This document shows positions 1 through 8,465 of a DNA stretch of 64,000 nucleotides, one piece after another; positions within the stretch are counted from its first letter, which is position 1; every line of letters begins with the position of its first letter. The stretch is from NCBI RefSeq assembly GCF_000745015.1, contig NZ_JQNA01000002.1, forward strand, positions 620,001 through 684,000, written 5' to 3'. Under the pieces are notes generated by a model. The model saw only the letters and a program-made list of their open reading frames with translations. It searched no databases and was not told where the DNA came from. Made by a program: the position numbers and the translations under genes. This DNA is from Burkholderia sp. 9120 (GTDB taxonomy: Bacteria; Pseudomonadota; Gammaproteobacteria; Burkholderiales; Burkholderiaceae).

Positions 1-2283
1 GCCACGCGCTGCCGGCGGCTTGATCGGCGTATCGCGCACGAGGCGGAAGTCGATCTTGCGCGCATCCAGATCGACGCGGCTCACCTGCACGCGCACGCGA
101 TCCGACAAACGGTAGCGGATGCCGGTGCGCTCACCGCGCAACTCGTTCTTGATCTCGTCGTACTGGAAGTAGTCCGAGCCGAGTTCGGTGACGTGCACGA
201 GGCCTTCGATAAACAGCGAATCGAGCTGCACGAAAATACCGAACGACGTGACGCCGCTCACCATGCCGCCGTACTCTTCGCCGAGCTTGTCGCGCATGAA
301 GTAGCACTTCAGCCAGGCTTCGACGTCGCGCGAGGCTTCGTCGGCGCGGCGTTCGTTGGCCGAGCAATGCAGACCGAGCTCTTCCCAGATCGCCACATTG
401 TTCGCGCGCGCCCGGCCGCGTTTTTCTTCGTCGGCCTGCTGCATGGCGCGAGCACGCGGCGACAGCGCCGTGTTCAACTCGACGCCTTGCGGCGCCTCCG
501 GCTGATACTTGCGGCCCTGCAGGATCGCGTAGATCGCGCGGTGCGTAAGCAGGTCGGGATAACGGCGGATCGGGCTCGTGAAGTGGGCATACGCCTCATA
601 CGCGAGACCGAAGTGGCCGATGTTGTCCGGGCTGTAGACCGCTTGCTGCATGGAGCGCAGCAGCATGGTTTGCAGCATCTGCGCGTCGGGCCGTTCGCGG
701 ATCTGCGCCATCAGCGCGGCGTAGTCGCTCGCGTGCGGTTTGTCGCCGCCGGCCAGCGAGAGGCCCATGCCGCGCAGGAACGTACGCAGATTCTCGAGCT
801 TTTCCGGGGTCGGGCCCGCGTGGATGCGGAACAGACCCGGATGCTTGTTGCGCTTGAGGAAATCGGCCGCGCAGACGTTCGCGGCCAGCATGCATTCCTC
901 GATCAGCTTGTGTGCGTCGTTGCGGGTGCGCGGGATGATCTGTTCGATCTTGCCCTGCGCATTGCAGACGATGTACGTCTCGGTGGTGTCGAAGTCGATC
1001 GCGCCGCGCTTCTGACGCGCCGCGAACAACGACTTGTACACGCCGTACAGATTCTGCAACTGCGGCAGTAACGCAGCGCGGCGCGTGGCCTCCGGACCCT
1101 TGGTGTTTTTCAGCACCGCGGCGACTTCCGTGTAGGTCAGACGCGCGGCGGAATTGATCACGCCGGGGTAGAACTGATAGGCCTTCACTTCGCCGCGCGC
1201 GGTGACGATCATGTCGCACACCAGCACGCAACGGTCGACGTGCGGATTCAGCGAACACAAACCGTTCGACAGCTTCTCCGGCAGCATCGGAATCACGCGG
1301 CGCGGGAAATACACCGAGGTGCTACGTTCGATCGCGTCGGCGTCGAGCCCGCTCTTCGGATGCACGTAGTGCGAGACGTCCGCGATCGCCACGATCAGAC
1401 GGAAGCCATCGCCACGGCCCACCTGCACCGGCTCGCAGTACACGGCGTCGTCGAAGTCCCGCGCGTCTTCGCCGTCGATCGTGACGAGCGGCACGTCGCG
1501 CAGATCGATGCGATGCCGCGCGTCCACCGGACGGACTTCGTCGGGGAGCCTGGCGGCTTCGTCGAGCGCGGCCTGGCTGAACTCGTGCGGCACGCCGTAC
1601 TTGCGCACCGCGATTTCGATTTCCATGCCGGGATCGTCGATATCGCCGAGCACTTCCACCACGCGGCCGAGCGGCTGCGAATGACGGCTCGGGAAATCGG
1701 TCAGCTCGACCACCACCACCTGGCCGACCTTGGCCTTCTTGGTGTTCTGCTGGATCAGGATGTCGTGGCCGATACGCTTGTCTTCAGGCGCCACGATCAA
1801 CGCGCCGTTCTCGTTCAGCAGACGGCCGATCACGCGCTTGTTGGCGCGGTCCGTGACCTCGACGATATGGCCTTCCGGACGCCCGCGCCGGTCATACCCG
1901 ACGATGCGCGCGAGCACGCGGTCGTTGTGCATGACCTTCTGCATTTCGCCGGTGGGCAGGAACAGATCGTCCTGGCCGTCGTCGCGAATCAGGAAACCGA
2001 AACCGTCGCGATGACCTTGCACACGGCCCCCGACGAAGTTCGACGGATGCGTGAGTTGGTAGAGATTGCGCTGATCGAGCCGGATCTGGCCGTCGCGCTC
2101 CATGGCGCCTAAGCGCTTGAAAAATCCTTCGCGTTCCTGGCGCTTGATCGACAGGGCTTCGGCGATGTCGTTCGCGGCCAGTGGCGCTTCGCTCGTGCGC
2201 AGGACGCCCAGAATTTCTTCGCGGCTTGGAATCGGATACGGGAATTTGCTCAAGGGCTTGTCGATGATTTTTTCTCGTTGCAT
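1..2283 (-). CDS. rnr: Ribonuclease R, 3' end cut by window edge
   Basis: RNase R is a processive 3'-to-5' exoribonuclease that degrades structured RNA in the cytoplasm. The ATG at 2283 opens a frame of 761 codons that runs off the left edge. The N-terminus (MQREKIIDKPLSKFPYP) is followed by a winged-helix region and cold-shock OB folds. Next comes the RNB catalytic core with the family metal-binding motif TIDGEDARDFDDAVY. An S1 domain (GMVSGVTSFGIFVQL...) lies near the left edge, so only the C-terminal tail is missing. I see no strong Shine-Dalgarno before 2283. The gene diverges from the tRNA-Leu genes; a TAGAAT box on the minus strand (2441-2446) could be its -10, but no -35 fits. Confidence 0.95.
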   Translation of the reverse strand, partial: MQREKIIDKPLSKFPYPIPSREEILGVLRTSEAPLAANDIAEALSIKRQEREGFFKRLGAMERDGQIRLDQRNLYQLTHPSNFVGGRVQGHRDGFGFLIRDDGQDDLFLPTGEMQKVMHNDRVLARIVGYDRRGRPEGHIVEVTDRANKRVIGRLLNENGALIVAPEDKRIGHDILIQQNTKKAKVGQVVVVELTDFPSRHSQPLGRVVEVLGDIDDPGMEIEIAVRKYGVPHEFSQAALDEAARLPDEVRPVDARHRIDLRDVPLVTIDGEDARDFDDAVYCEPVQVGRGDGFRLIVAIADVSHYVHPKSGLDADAIERSTSVYFPRRVIPMLPEKLSNGLCSLNPHVDRCVLVCDMIVTARGEVKAYQFYPGVINSAARLTYTEVAAVLKNTKGPEATRRAALLPQLQNLYGVYKSLFAARQKRGAIDFDTTETYIVCNAQGKIEQIIPRTRNDAHKLIEECMLAANVCAADFLKRNKHPGLFRIHAGPTPEKLENLRTFLRGMGLSLAGGDKPHASDYAALMAQIRERPDAQMLQTMLLRSMQQAVYSPDNIGHFGLAYEAYAHFTSPIRRYPDLLTHRAIYAILQGRKYQPEAPQGVELNTALSPRARAMQQADEEKRGRARANNVAIWEELGLHCSANERRADEASRDVEAWLKCYFMRDKLGEEYGGMVSGVTSFGIFVQLDSLFIEGLVHVTELGSDYFQYDEIKNELRGERTGIRYRLSDRVRVQVSRVDLDARKIDFRLVRDTPIKPPAARG

Positions 2284-2573
2284 GGACGTCGGTCGGCGAT
2301 GTGGCTCGGCTTTAGGAAGCGTTTGCTTGGCGCTTGAGTTGCACTTGCGATTGCACAGGAAAGACCCCTCTCGGGTCCGGCTCGTTCAAGGCTGAGTCCG
2401 ACGGGCGTGTGTGCACCGTGCCAACGAACTACTGCGGGGCATTCTAACACCCGTCTCGTACGCCAAGCGGCCCGTCAATAGTCGCTGTGCCGTCGATATG
2501 ACGTCGTCGCGAAACGCGTGCGGACTCGCTATCGCGATGTTTAAGCAAGTTCTTAGAAACTTCCCAGAAACGC

Positions 2574-2601
2574 TTGACAGGCCTGAATCGGTCGCTATAA
2601 T
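2574..2601 (+). promoter_or_regulatory. Sigma-70 promoter of first tRNA-Leu
   Basis: TTGACA at 2574-2579 and TATAAT at 2596-2601 are both perfect consensus hexamers, 16 bp apart. The -10 lies 24 bp before the mature 5' end of the tRNA. Confidence 0.9.
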
Positions 2602-2625
2602 GGCGTTCTTTGCAGTTCATCACCT

Positions 2626-2712
2626 GCCCAGGTGGCGAAATTGGTAGACGCACTAGGTTCAGGTCCTAGCGGTGGCAACACTGTGGAGGTTCGAGTCCTC
2701 TCTTGGGCACCA
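2626..2712 (+). tRNA. tRNA-Leu (anticodon CAG), copy 1
   Basis: An 87-nt class II (long variable arm) tRNA with encoded CCA. The acceptor arm GCCCAGG pairs with CTTGGGC, with one G-T pair. The anticodon stem CTAGG/CCTAG closes the loop TTCAGGT, giving anticodon CAG for CUG codons. The T-arm GGTTCGAGTCC is intact. It has its own promoter and terminator. Confidence 0.96.
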
Positions 2713-2720
2713 GATTCAAA

Positions 2721-2752
2721 AGTAAAGCCGCCTACGGGCGGCTTTACTTTTT
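2721..2752 (+). terminator. Rho-independent terminator after tRNA-Leu copy 1
   Basis: A perfect 12-bp stem (2721-2732 with 2737-2748) has a TACG tetraloop closed by C-G, the ultrastable UNCG class. T residues follow the stem. Confidence 0.9.
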
Positions 2753-2901
2753 GTGTGAGACTAGTTGATCCGGTTCCCGCGGTTGGGAAGCAATCGGGTA
2801 GTTTTCATGGAGTTGGCAGGACGGTAGTCGGTGGTGAAGTTTCACTTCGCCGCACGATTTAACCGGGCGGTTGAAGCAGCGAAGTTTGTTTGTCGGCAGG
2901 G

Positions 2902-2929
2902 TTGACACGCTGAATCTTCACGCTAAAAT
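2902..2929 (+). promoter_or_regulatory. Sigma-70 promoter of second tRNA-Leu
   Basis: TTGACA at 2902-2907 and TAAAAT at 2924-2929 are separated by 16 bp, the same spacing as the first copy. The -10 ends 21 bp before the mature tRNA. Confidence 0.85.
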
Positions 2930-2950
2930 AGCGGTCTAGTTTGAACACGT

Positions 2951-3037
2951 GCCCAGGTGGCGGAATTGGTAGACGCACTAGGTTCAGGTCCTAGCGGTGG
3001 CAACACCGTGGAGGTTCGAGTCCTCTCCTGGGCACCA
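2951..3037 (+). tRNA. tRNA-Leu (anticodon CAG), copy 2
   Basis: An 87-nt copy of the gene at 2626 with CCA encoded, differing at only a few positions (for example GGCGGAAT versus GGCGAAAT in the D-arm). The acceptor pairing GCCCAGG/CCTGGGC is fully Watson-Crick, unlike copy 1. The anticodon loop TTCAGGT gives CAG. Confidence 0.96.
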
Positions 3038-3072
3038 CAAGTTGTTCCGGCTTAAGCCGAAAGTAGTTCGAG

Positions 3073-3108
3073 AAACCCCGTAAGATTAATCGTCTTACGG
3101 GGTTTTTT
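3073..3108 (+). terminator. Rho-independent terminator after tRNA-Leu copy 2
   Basis: A 13-bp stem, AAACCCCGTAAGA (3073-3085) with TCTTACGGGGTTT (3093-3105), has a 7-nt loop and a run of T after it. Confidence 0.9.
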
Positions 3109-3231
3109 GTTTGTCCGAAGACTTTCGGCACCCTACTTCGTACCGACCTCCTCGCTGATCGGATCAGTCTCTTCCACAAGCATCGTTCGCTATTGGGCTC
3201 GACGCGTGTACGCTGCCGTCAACCGACGCAT

Positions 3232-4284
3232 TCAGACTTGTGATGGCTTCGCAAGGCTCACACTGAGCTCTCGCGCCAGATCCGTGAGTGATCGGATGTG
3301 CGCCTCGTCACAGAAGCCCTGCCTGTTATGGCGAGTCGAACTCCGCTCCTTTAGAAGACTTTCCGTTGTCCGGTCGGCATAACGCCAAAAGCTATTCTTT
3401 TCCCGAAAGGAGCTATCGACGAACGTGGTGAATTTCGCCCTTTCGCCCTCCACCGGGTAAAAGTAAATCAGATTACTAAGTGCCGCGACGCCCGCGTCAC
3501 ACGTGAGCAACCACGTGTCCTGAACCTTGCCGTCGAGACTCTTACCATCCATCATCGCAGCACTTCGAATGTACATGATGTCTCGTGCTCCATTCAGAAC
3601 TCTATCGACCCGCACTTCTCCTTTTCCTCCTTTATTAAAATTCTTCCGCACCGATCTGGATTTTTTTGTAAATTCATCGCCCGATTCTTCGGGCGAAACA
3701 AAAAAGCAGTGCTTCGCAACTTCTGTTTCAATACCCGGAATAACGTCGGCAACGCCATCCATATATTCAAGGTACAGGTCAAGCCTGGCCTCCGGCGATG
3801 CCTTTTTCTCATGGATAAGGATATCGTGGATCTTGAGTAGCGCGAGATGCGCAACAGAGAAAAGCTGTTGTTCCGATTCCGGTAAGAGCAGATATTTACG
3901 TGACCGGACACGATCTGTTCCGGCCGGAACGGAATTTGGAGCATCGACATACCCAGGCAACTCAGCTTTCAGAAAGCTCTCATACGAATCGACCAGCGCG
4001 TCCAGATAAGACTCGTCCGCCTCACCCAGAGCAAAACCCGCCGCTGTCAGCATGAAGGGGGTATCGAGATATTTTTTTATTGATTCGATATCGCCACGTA
4101 ACTCTTCAGATCGACCAACGGCTGAACAGCCCAGATATTCCTTGAAACGATTGAGAATATTCAGATCCAATATCACGCATGTTTCGATGCCCGCCAACTG
4201 CTTCGCCGCCACCCTGACTGGACTCATTGCCGGCTGAGCATCAGTAGCCCTGCACGGTTTTAACAAAAAAACACGATCATCCAT
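3232..4284 (-). CDS. Orphan protein with PIN-nuclease-like features
   Basis: A 350-residue protein I do not recognise as a named family. The first beta-strand reads CVILDLNIL (Asp40, Asn42). A later helix reads GARDIMYIRSA (Asp235), and a strand reads TWLLTCDAGVAAL (Asp263). This order of acidic residues resembles PIN ribonuclease domains, with a long helical insert between the first two motifs; that is inference. I chose the ATG at 4284 because GGGGA lies 9 nt upstream. An in-frame TTG at 4344 would add 20 residues but has poor spacing. The gene is clearly richer in A and T than its neighbours and sits directly after the tRNA-Leu pair, which suggests horizontal gain. No integrase or partner gene is adjacent. 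It could be a toxin-like or defence effector; the function is unknown. Confidence 0.7.
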   Translation of the reverse strand: MDDRVFLLKPCRATDAQPAMSPVRVAAKQLAGIETCVILDLNILNRFKEYLGCSAVGRSEELRGDIESIKKYLDTPFMLTAAGFALGEADESYLDALVDSYESFLKAELPGYVDAPNSVPAGTDRVRSRKYLLLPESEQQLFSVAHLALLKIHDILIHEKKASPEARLDLYLEYMDGVADVIPGIETEVAKHCFFVSPEESGDEFTKKSRSVRKNFNKGGKGEVRVDRVLNGARDIMYIRSAAMMDGKSLDGKVQDTWLLTCDAGVAALSNLIYFYPVEGERAKFTTFVDSSFREKNSFWRYADRTTESLLKERSSTRHNRQGFCDEAHIRSLTDLARELSVSLAKPSQV

Positions 4285-4375
4285 AGATGATTCCCCGATC
4301 ACAAATAAACCACCACTATTCAAAAAATTTGCGAAATACAGCAACCTGATTTTTTGTCTTATTTCTTAGGGTAGC

Positions 4376-4381
4376 ATTATA
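4376..4381 (-). promoter_or_regulatory. Possible -10 box for the PIN-like gene
   Basis: TATAAT on the minus strand, about 92 bp before the chosen start, in an AT-rich leader. I could not find a matching -35, so only the -10 is supported. Confidence 0.3.
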
Positions 4382-4549
4382 GAGGGGATTAAAATCATAG
4401 CGACCAGGCTTGGCGAACTCTATCGCAGGGGCCGCCCTGCAATGGCCTTGGAAGAAACCGCGAATGGGCGGGACGACGCGGCGAGTAGTAGGCCTTCGCG
4501 CCGACCGTATAACAACGTCCGCAAAGGCCAGAGGCCACGCGCAAAAAAC

Positions 4550-5881
4550 TTATCGCGCTTTACTCCCCGCGCCCCAATTGAAACCGAAACCCAACTGCAG
4601 CGACGGCAACCACTTCGCGCACGCCTGAAAACCCAGATACGCGCCGCCGACGGCGAACAGCACAGGAATCAAAAAGTCCTGGCTCACGCGGGTAAATTCG
4701 AACATCAGCACGACAGCCGTAATCGGCATCTGCATCGAAGCGGCCAGAAACGCCGTCGCACCGACTACCGCGAAGCTGCCCAACGAGGCGCCCGGCCACA
4801 CCAGACTCCACAGTCCGCCGAGCACGATCGCGAGCAATGCGCCATTCGCGAGTCCCGGCGTCAGCAAACCGCCTTCGGCGCCCGCGCGTAAACTGCTGAC
4901 GGTGATCACGACCTTCAGCACCAGCAGCATCGCGGCGAGGCCGATCGTCAAGCCGCCGTCGAACGCGAGGCCCGCCGGTCCTTTGCCGTTGCCGAGCAGT
5001 TGCGGAAAATGCATGGCCAGCACGCCGACGATCGCGAAGTTCAGCAGCGACAACACCGGCAGACGCCAATCCTTCGGCGCCGCTGCGCGCGAACGCTTCG
5101 TGATCTCGGTGAAACCCCACGCCGCCGCACCGAAAATCGGCCCGCACACAACCGACCACACCACCAGCGACGCGCTCAGCGTCAGCGACGGCACGAGGTA
5201 CTGATGCTCGTTGCCCAACCCCGCCTGCGCGACCAGCGCGGCCACCGCCGACGTCACGATCGCCGGCACCAACGCCGTCCAGCCGAATGTGCCGAGCAGC
5301 ACTTCGAGCACGAACACCGCGCCGCCGAGCGGCACGTTATAGACCGCGGCAAGCCCAGCGCCCGCGCCGCACGCCACCATGATGCGACTCTGCGCGACCG
5401 ACAACCCCGCCCGCCGCGACAGCCAGCCGGCCAGCATCGAGCCGATCTCACGCGGCGCCACCTCACGGCCGAGCGGCGAACCCAGCGCGACCGTGACGAT
5501 CTGCAGCACAGCGTGAACGGTTGTGCTCAGCGGCGGCATTTGCGGATCGTCGGATTTGACGGCTTGCCGGATGCTCACGAGCGGGCGGCCGAAACGATAC
5601 AGCGCCCACCAGCCGAGCCCCGCCACCAGTCCGCACAACATCAGCACGAGCACGCGACGCTCGGGCGCCGCGGCGCTCACGCCCTGCAGAAAACTTTCGC
5701 TGCTGATCAGATGGGTGACGCTATAACCGTAGGCAAGGTGCTGAATGCCGTGCAGCAGCAACGCGAGCAACATGCCGCCGAGACCGGCGCCGAGGCCGGT
5801 CAGCAAGGTGACCACGGCCAGCGCCGGCAGCGAACCCCGTTCGCGGCGCACCGGTTGTGAAGTGAGGGATTTGACGGACAT
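4550..5881 (-). CDS. ClC-family chloride channel/transporter
   Basis: A 443-residue inner-membrane protein with about a dozen hydrophobic segments. The ClC filter motifs are present in divergent form: GREVAP at residues 138-143, where Glu140 occupies the gating-glutamate position of GREGP, and EGGLLTPG in place of GIFAP. The usual GSGIP is replaced by VSIRQ. ATG 5881 (MSVKSLTSQP) was chosen; an ATG at 5941 would add 20 polar residues unlikely to be part of the channel. Whether it is a channel or an H+/anion antiporter cannot be decided, because the motifs are non-canonical. It lies downstream of the MAPEG gene on the same strand, with a hairpin region between. Confidence 0.88.
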   Translation of the reverse strand: MSVKSLTSQPVRRERGSLPALAVVTLLTGLGAGLGGMLLALLLHGIQHLAYGYSVTHLISSESFLQGVSAAAPERRVLVLMLCGLVAGLGWWALYRFGRPLVSIRQAVKSDDPQMPPLSTTVHAVLQIVTVALGSPLGREVAPREIGSMLAGWLSRRAGLSVAQSRIMVACGAGAGLAAVYNVPLGGAVFVLEVLLGTFGWTALVPAIVTSAVAALVAQAGLGNEHQYLVPSLTLSASLVVWSVVCGPIFGAAAWGFTEITKRSRAAAPKDWRLPVLSLLNFAIVGVLAMHFPQLLGNGKGPAGLAFDGGLTIGLAAMLLVLKVVITVSSLRAGAEGGLLTPGLANGALLAIVLGGLWSLVWPGASLGSFAVVGATAFLAASMQMPITAVVLMFEFTRVSQDFLIPVLFAVGGAYLGFQACAKWLPSLQLGFGFNWGAGSKAR

Positions 5882-5992
5882 AGCGCGTAAGCGGAAGCAA
5901 AAGGGGAGAGAATTTCGCCATATTATTTCGCAACGCAGCATGAGTCCAATTAATTTTTAATATCGACTAATGCGCTTAACGCATAGGTTAGA

Positions 5993-6052
5993 CGCCCTGC
6001 CTTTCGGGCGTGGTTGTTTCGGTGGGGGCCGCTTGCGCGTCACCGAAACAAC
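5993..6052. repeat. Hairpin-forming inverted repeats between MAPEG and ClC genes
   Basis: A 12-bp perfect repeat, GTTGTTTCGGTG (6013-6024) and CACCGAAACAAC (6041-6052), lies next to a smaller CGCCC/GGGCG stem (5993-6010). Neither is followed by a T-run on the minus strand. It may act as a weak terminator or processing site after the MAPEG gene. Confidence 0.5.
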
Positions 6053-6069
6053 AACGCAATCCGCCCGAC

Positions 6070-6444
6070 TCAATGCATCGACACAACGAAGATCGACACC
6101 ACGCACGCCACGCCGACAAACCACGCCAGCGAACGCAGCGACGCCATATTCGCGACATAAAACACGCCATGCAGCACACGGGCGACGACAAACGCAATCG
6201 CCAGCGCGTCGACCCTCGTGCTCGCCCCGCCCGCCTGGGCGGCCACGACGATCGCAGCAGTGAACATCGCCAGCGCTTCCCACGCGTTCTGATGCGCGGC
6301 TTGCGCACGCGCGCGCCAGCCGTCGAGTCCGGCGAGATACGCACGCGGTGCACGGTTGTCGTAACGCTTGCTGCCTTTCGCGAGCATCGTCCACGGAAAC
6401 GGCAGCAGCGCAACAATCAGCAGGCATAGATGCGGAATGGTCAT
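6070..6444 (-). CDS. MAPEG-family membrane protein
   Basis: A 124-residue integral membrane protein of the MAPEG superfamily (eicosanoid and glutathione metabolism; the bacterial members' substrates are mostly unknown). Four hydrophobic helices are visible. The family signature region reads RAQAAHQNAWEALAMF, followed by ARVLHGVFYVANM, as in bacterial YecN-like members. ATG 6444 (MTIPHLCLL) was chosen; AGGGGAG lies about 12 nt upstream. A longer in-frame reading to 6531 adds 29 polar, low-complexity residues and is unlikely. Confidence 0.88.
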   Translation of the reverse strand: MTIPHLCLLIVALLPFPWTMLAKGSKRYDNRAPRAYLAGLDGWRARAQAAHQNAWEALAMFTAAIVVAAQAGGASTRVDALAIAFVVARVLHGVFYVANMASLRSLAWFVGVACVVSIFVVSMH

Positions 6445-6864
6445 AGTTTGCTGGTCTCCCCTGTCAATGTAGTCACCGCAGCGCGGACGCCGTGAGCCGC
6501 TGTTATACCCGCCGTCTTCGCACGCCGCCAACCGGAATCATGCGAGCGGCGCCTCTATCCGCGCCCGCCATGCAGCTATCAAATCGACCCTTTCCCGACT
6601 CGAACCGACATTAAACAAACATTACAAATAACCAACTTAAAATAAAACAGAATCAATACAATAATTACATTAACCAAACATAAAGCCTGCATCGCAATGC
6701 GGCATCAATTCCGTTCCAGGGATTAATACGGATAAAAGTGCGTTCATTCATGCAAGCGCTTAACGCTCGGCGTACACTCGCTCAAAGCCCATGCCACGGG
6801 GCTGCGGGGCTGCAGAGCCGCCCGTCGTCACACACGGGTTATTAGAGACTCAGGAGAACAATCA
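6445..6864 (+). promoter_or_regulatory. Intergenic region with AT-rich, G-poor tract
   Basis: 420 bp between divergent genes. Positions 6608-6684 are strongly A/T/C with a single G on the plus strand, which stands out in this GC-rich genome. It probably serves as an AT-rich upstream element for the MFS gene at 6865 or the MAPEG gene. No clear -35/-10 pair was found; TACACT at 6773-6778 is a weak -10 candidate. Confidence 0.4.
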
Positions 6865-8079
6865 ATGAGCTGGACACGGGAACAGAGAAACGTCACGATC
6901 GCCGCCTATCTGGGCTGGACACTCGACGCATTCGATTTCTTTCTAATGGTGTTCGTATTGAAAGATATCGCGGCGGAGTTCAATACGAAAATCCCGGCGG
7001 TTGCCTTCGGCATCATGCTGACCTTGATGATGCGTCCGGTCGGCGCATTGATTTTTGGCTGGCTCGCCGACAAATACGGCCGCCGTCCCACGCTGATGGT
7101 CAACATCGCGTGCTTCTCGCTGCTCGAATTGCTGTCCGGCTTCTCGCCGAACCTGGCCACCCTGCTCGTGCTGCGCGCGCTGTTCGGTATCGCGATGGGC
7201 GGCGAATGGGGCGTCGGCGGCGCATTGACCATGGAAACCGTCCCGCCGAAATCGCGCGGCTTCGTCTCCGGATTGCTGCAGGCCGGCTACCCGAGCGGCT
7301 ACCTGCTCGCGTCGGTGGTGTTCGGCGTGTTCTATCAATACATCGGCTGGCGCGGCATGTTCTTCGTCGGCGTGTTGCCCGCGCTGCTCGTGCTCTATGT
7401 GCGCGCGCACGTGCCGGAGTCGCCCGCGTTCAAGACGCTCGAAAAGAAAACCCGTCCGGGTCTGCTCGCTACGCTGAAGCAGAACGTCGGCCTGTCGATC
7501 TACGCGATCATTCTGATGACCGCGTTCAACTTCTTCTCGCACGGCTCGCAGGATCTGTATCCGACCTTCCTGCGCGTGCAGCATCAGTTCGACGCGCACA
7601 CGGTGTCGTGGATCACGATCACGCTGAACGTCGGCGCGATTTGCGGCGGGCTGTTCTTCGGCTCGTTGTCGGAGAAGATTGGCCGCAAGCGCGCCATCTT
7701 TATCGCCGCGTTGATCGCGTTGCCGGTGCTGCCGCTGTGGGCGTTTTCGAGCACGCCGATTCTGCTCGCGCTCGGCGCATTCCTGATGCAGATCTCCGTA
7801 CAAGGCGCATGGGGTGTGATTCCGGTGCACCTGAACGAAATCTCGCCCGATGAAATCCGCGCCACGTTCCCGGGTCTCGTGTATCAGCTCGGCAATCTGA
7901 TCGCGTCGGTCAACGGCCCGCTGCAAGCGAGCGCCGCGGAAGCGCACGGCAACAACTACGCGCTGATCATGGGCACGGTGATCGGCATCGTCGCGGTGGT
8001 GATCGCGGTGCTAATTCCGTTTAGCCGCGAGCGTCGCGGCATCGACATGACGCAGTCGGCGAAAGAGGCCGTGGCCTAG
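6865..8079 (+). CDS. MFS transporter, SHS (sialate/lactate-type) family
   Basis: A 404-residue, 12-helix major facilitator carrier. The N-terminus (LGWTLDAFDFFLMVFVL) is typical of the SHS group, which includes sialic acid and lactate/pyruvate proton symporters. The loop 2-3 motif GWLADKYGRRP and its second-half counterpart GSLSEKIGRKRA are intact. The start is set by AGGAG at 6852-6856, 8 nt before ATG. It is a single gene with its own long upstream region, so it probably forms a transcription unit ending at the 8240 terminator. The substrate is likely a monocarboxylate, but this is inference. Confidence 0.88.
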   Translation: MSWTREQRNVTIAAYLGWTLDAFDFFLMVFVLKDIAAEFNTKIPAVAFGIMLTLMMRPVGALIFGWLADKYGRRPTLMVNIACFSLLELLSGFSPNLATLLVLRALFGIAMGGEWGVGGALTMETVPPKSRGFVSGLLQAGYPSGYLLASVVFGVFYQYIGWRGMFFVGVLPALLVLYVRAHVPESPAFKTLEKKTRPGLLATLKQNVGLSIYAIILMTAFNFFSHGSQDLYPTFLRVQHQFDAHTVSWITITLNVGAICGGLFFGSLSEKIGRKRAIFIAALIALPVLPLWAFSSTPILLALGAFLMQISVQGAWGVIPVHLNEISPDEIRATFPGLVYQLGNLIASVNGPLQASAAEAHGNNYALIMGTVIGIVAVVIAVLIPFSRERRGIDMTQSAKEAVA

Positions 8080-8139
8080 ATTCAAGCGTTCGAACTAAAC
8101 AGCTATTTTGCTGGCCCACTCGCGGCCGCATTAGGGCAC

Positions 8140-8273
8140 AATAGGCGCAAAGGCGGCTCGATCCGCCACGACGCGAAGCCAGCGTCGCATAGAGAATGCA
8201 GCTATAAGCAGGGCCAAACAGAGTAGCAACGCCATACGAGGCCGTTCCGATTTCGATCGGAACGGCCTTTTTT
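8140..8273 (+). ncRNA. Possible small RNA or long structured 3' UTR
   Basis: There is no reading frame here, but three consecutive hairpins are visible: GGCGG/CCGCC (8152-8167), CGACGC/GCGTCG (8169-8187), and a strong terminator (8240-8273) about 160 nt after the MFS stop. The middle 50 nt (8188-8239) are predicted unpaired by eye, the usual layout of a base-pairing sRNA. No convincing promoter was seen just upstream, so a 3' UTR-derived RNA from the MFS mRNA is equally possible. Confidence 0.3.
8240..8273 (+). terminator. Strong rho-independent terminator
   Basis: A perfect 12-bp stem (8240-8251 with 8256-8267) with a TTCG loop is followed by TTTTTT. The T-run is only on the plus strand. 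Confidence 0.9.
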
Positions 8274-8392
8274 ATTTCCGCGCGTTTTGACGCACCGCGC
8301 AAACCGGGAAAGCCAGACTTTCGTCAGGTCTTCTAGAGGAGTTAGTCCACAGCAGACACTTGATCGCAGTCCTCATCCTTCTTATCCTGAAA

Positions 8393-8421
8393 AAAACGGC
8401 TGTTTCAAATAAACATTTGAA
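8393..8421 (+). promoter_or_regulatory. PsrA-type operator and adjacent palindrome
   Basis: AAAAC-GGCT-GTTTC (8393-8406) fits the published PsrA pattern GAAAC-N2-4-GTTTC except for the outer base on the left. It overlaps a perfect 7-bp inverted repeat, TTCAAAT-AAAC-ATTTGAA (8404-8421). Both lie 45-73 bp before the TetR-family start, as expected for autorepression. Confidence 0.55.
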
Positions 8422-8465
8422 TCGCTTGTTTGCGGGCCGGACGCCCGGCAACTGGGAGACGCAAC

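Noticed and set aside
3038..4549. Genomic island with attachment sites around the PIN-like gene
   Set aside because: I found no second copy of the tRNA 3' end beyond the PIN-like gene and no integrase, so only a composition-based suspicion remains.
6785..6830. Sigma-54 promoter before the MFS gene (TGCCACG...)
   Set aside because: The invariant GG of the -24 element is absent.
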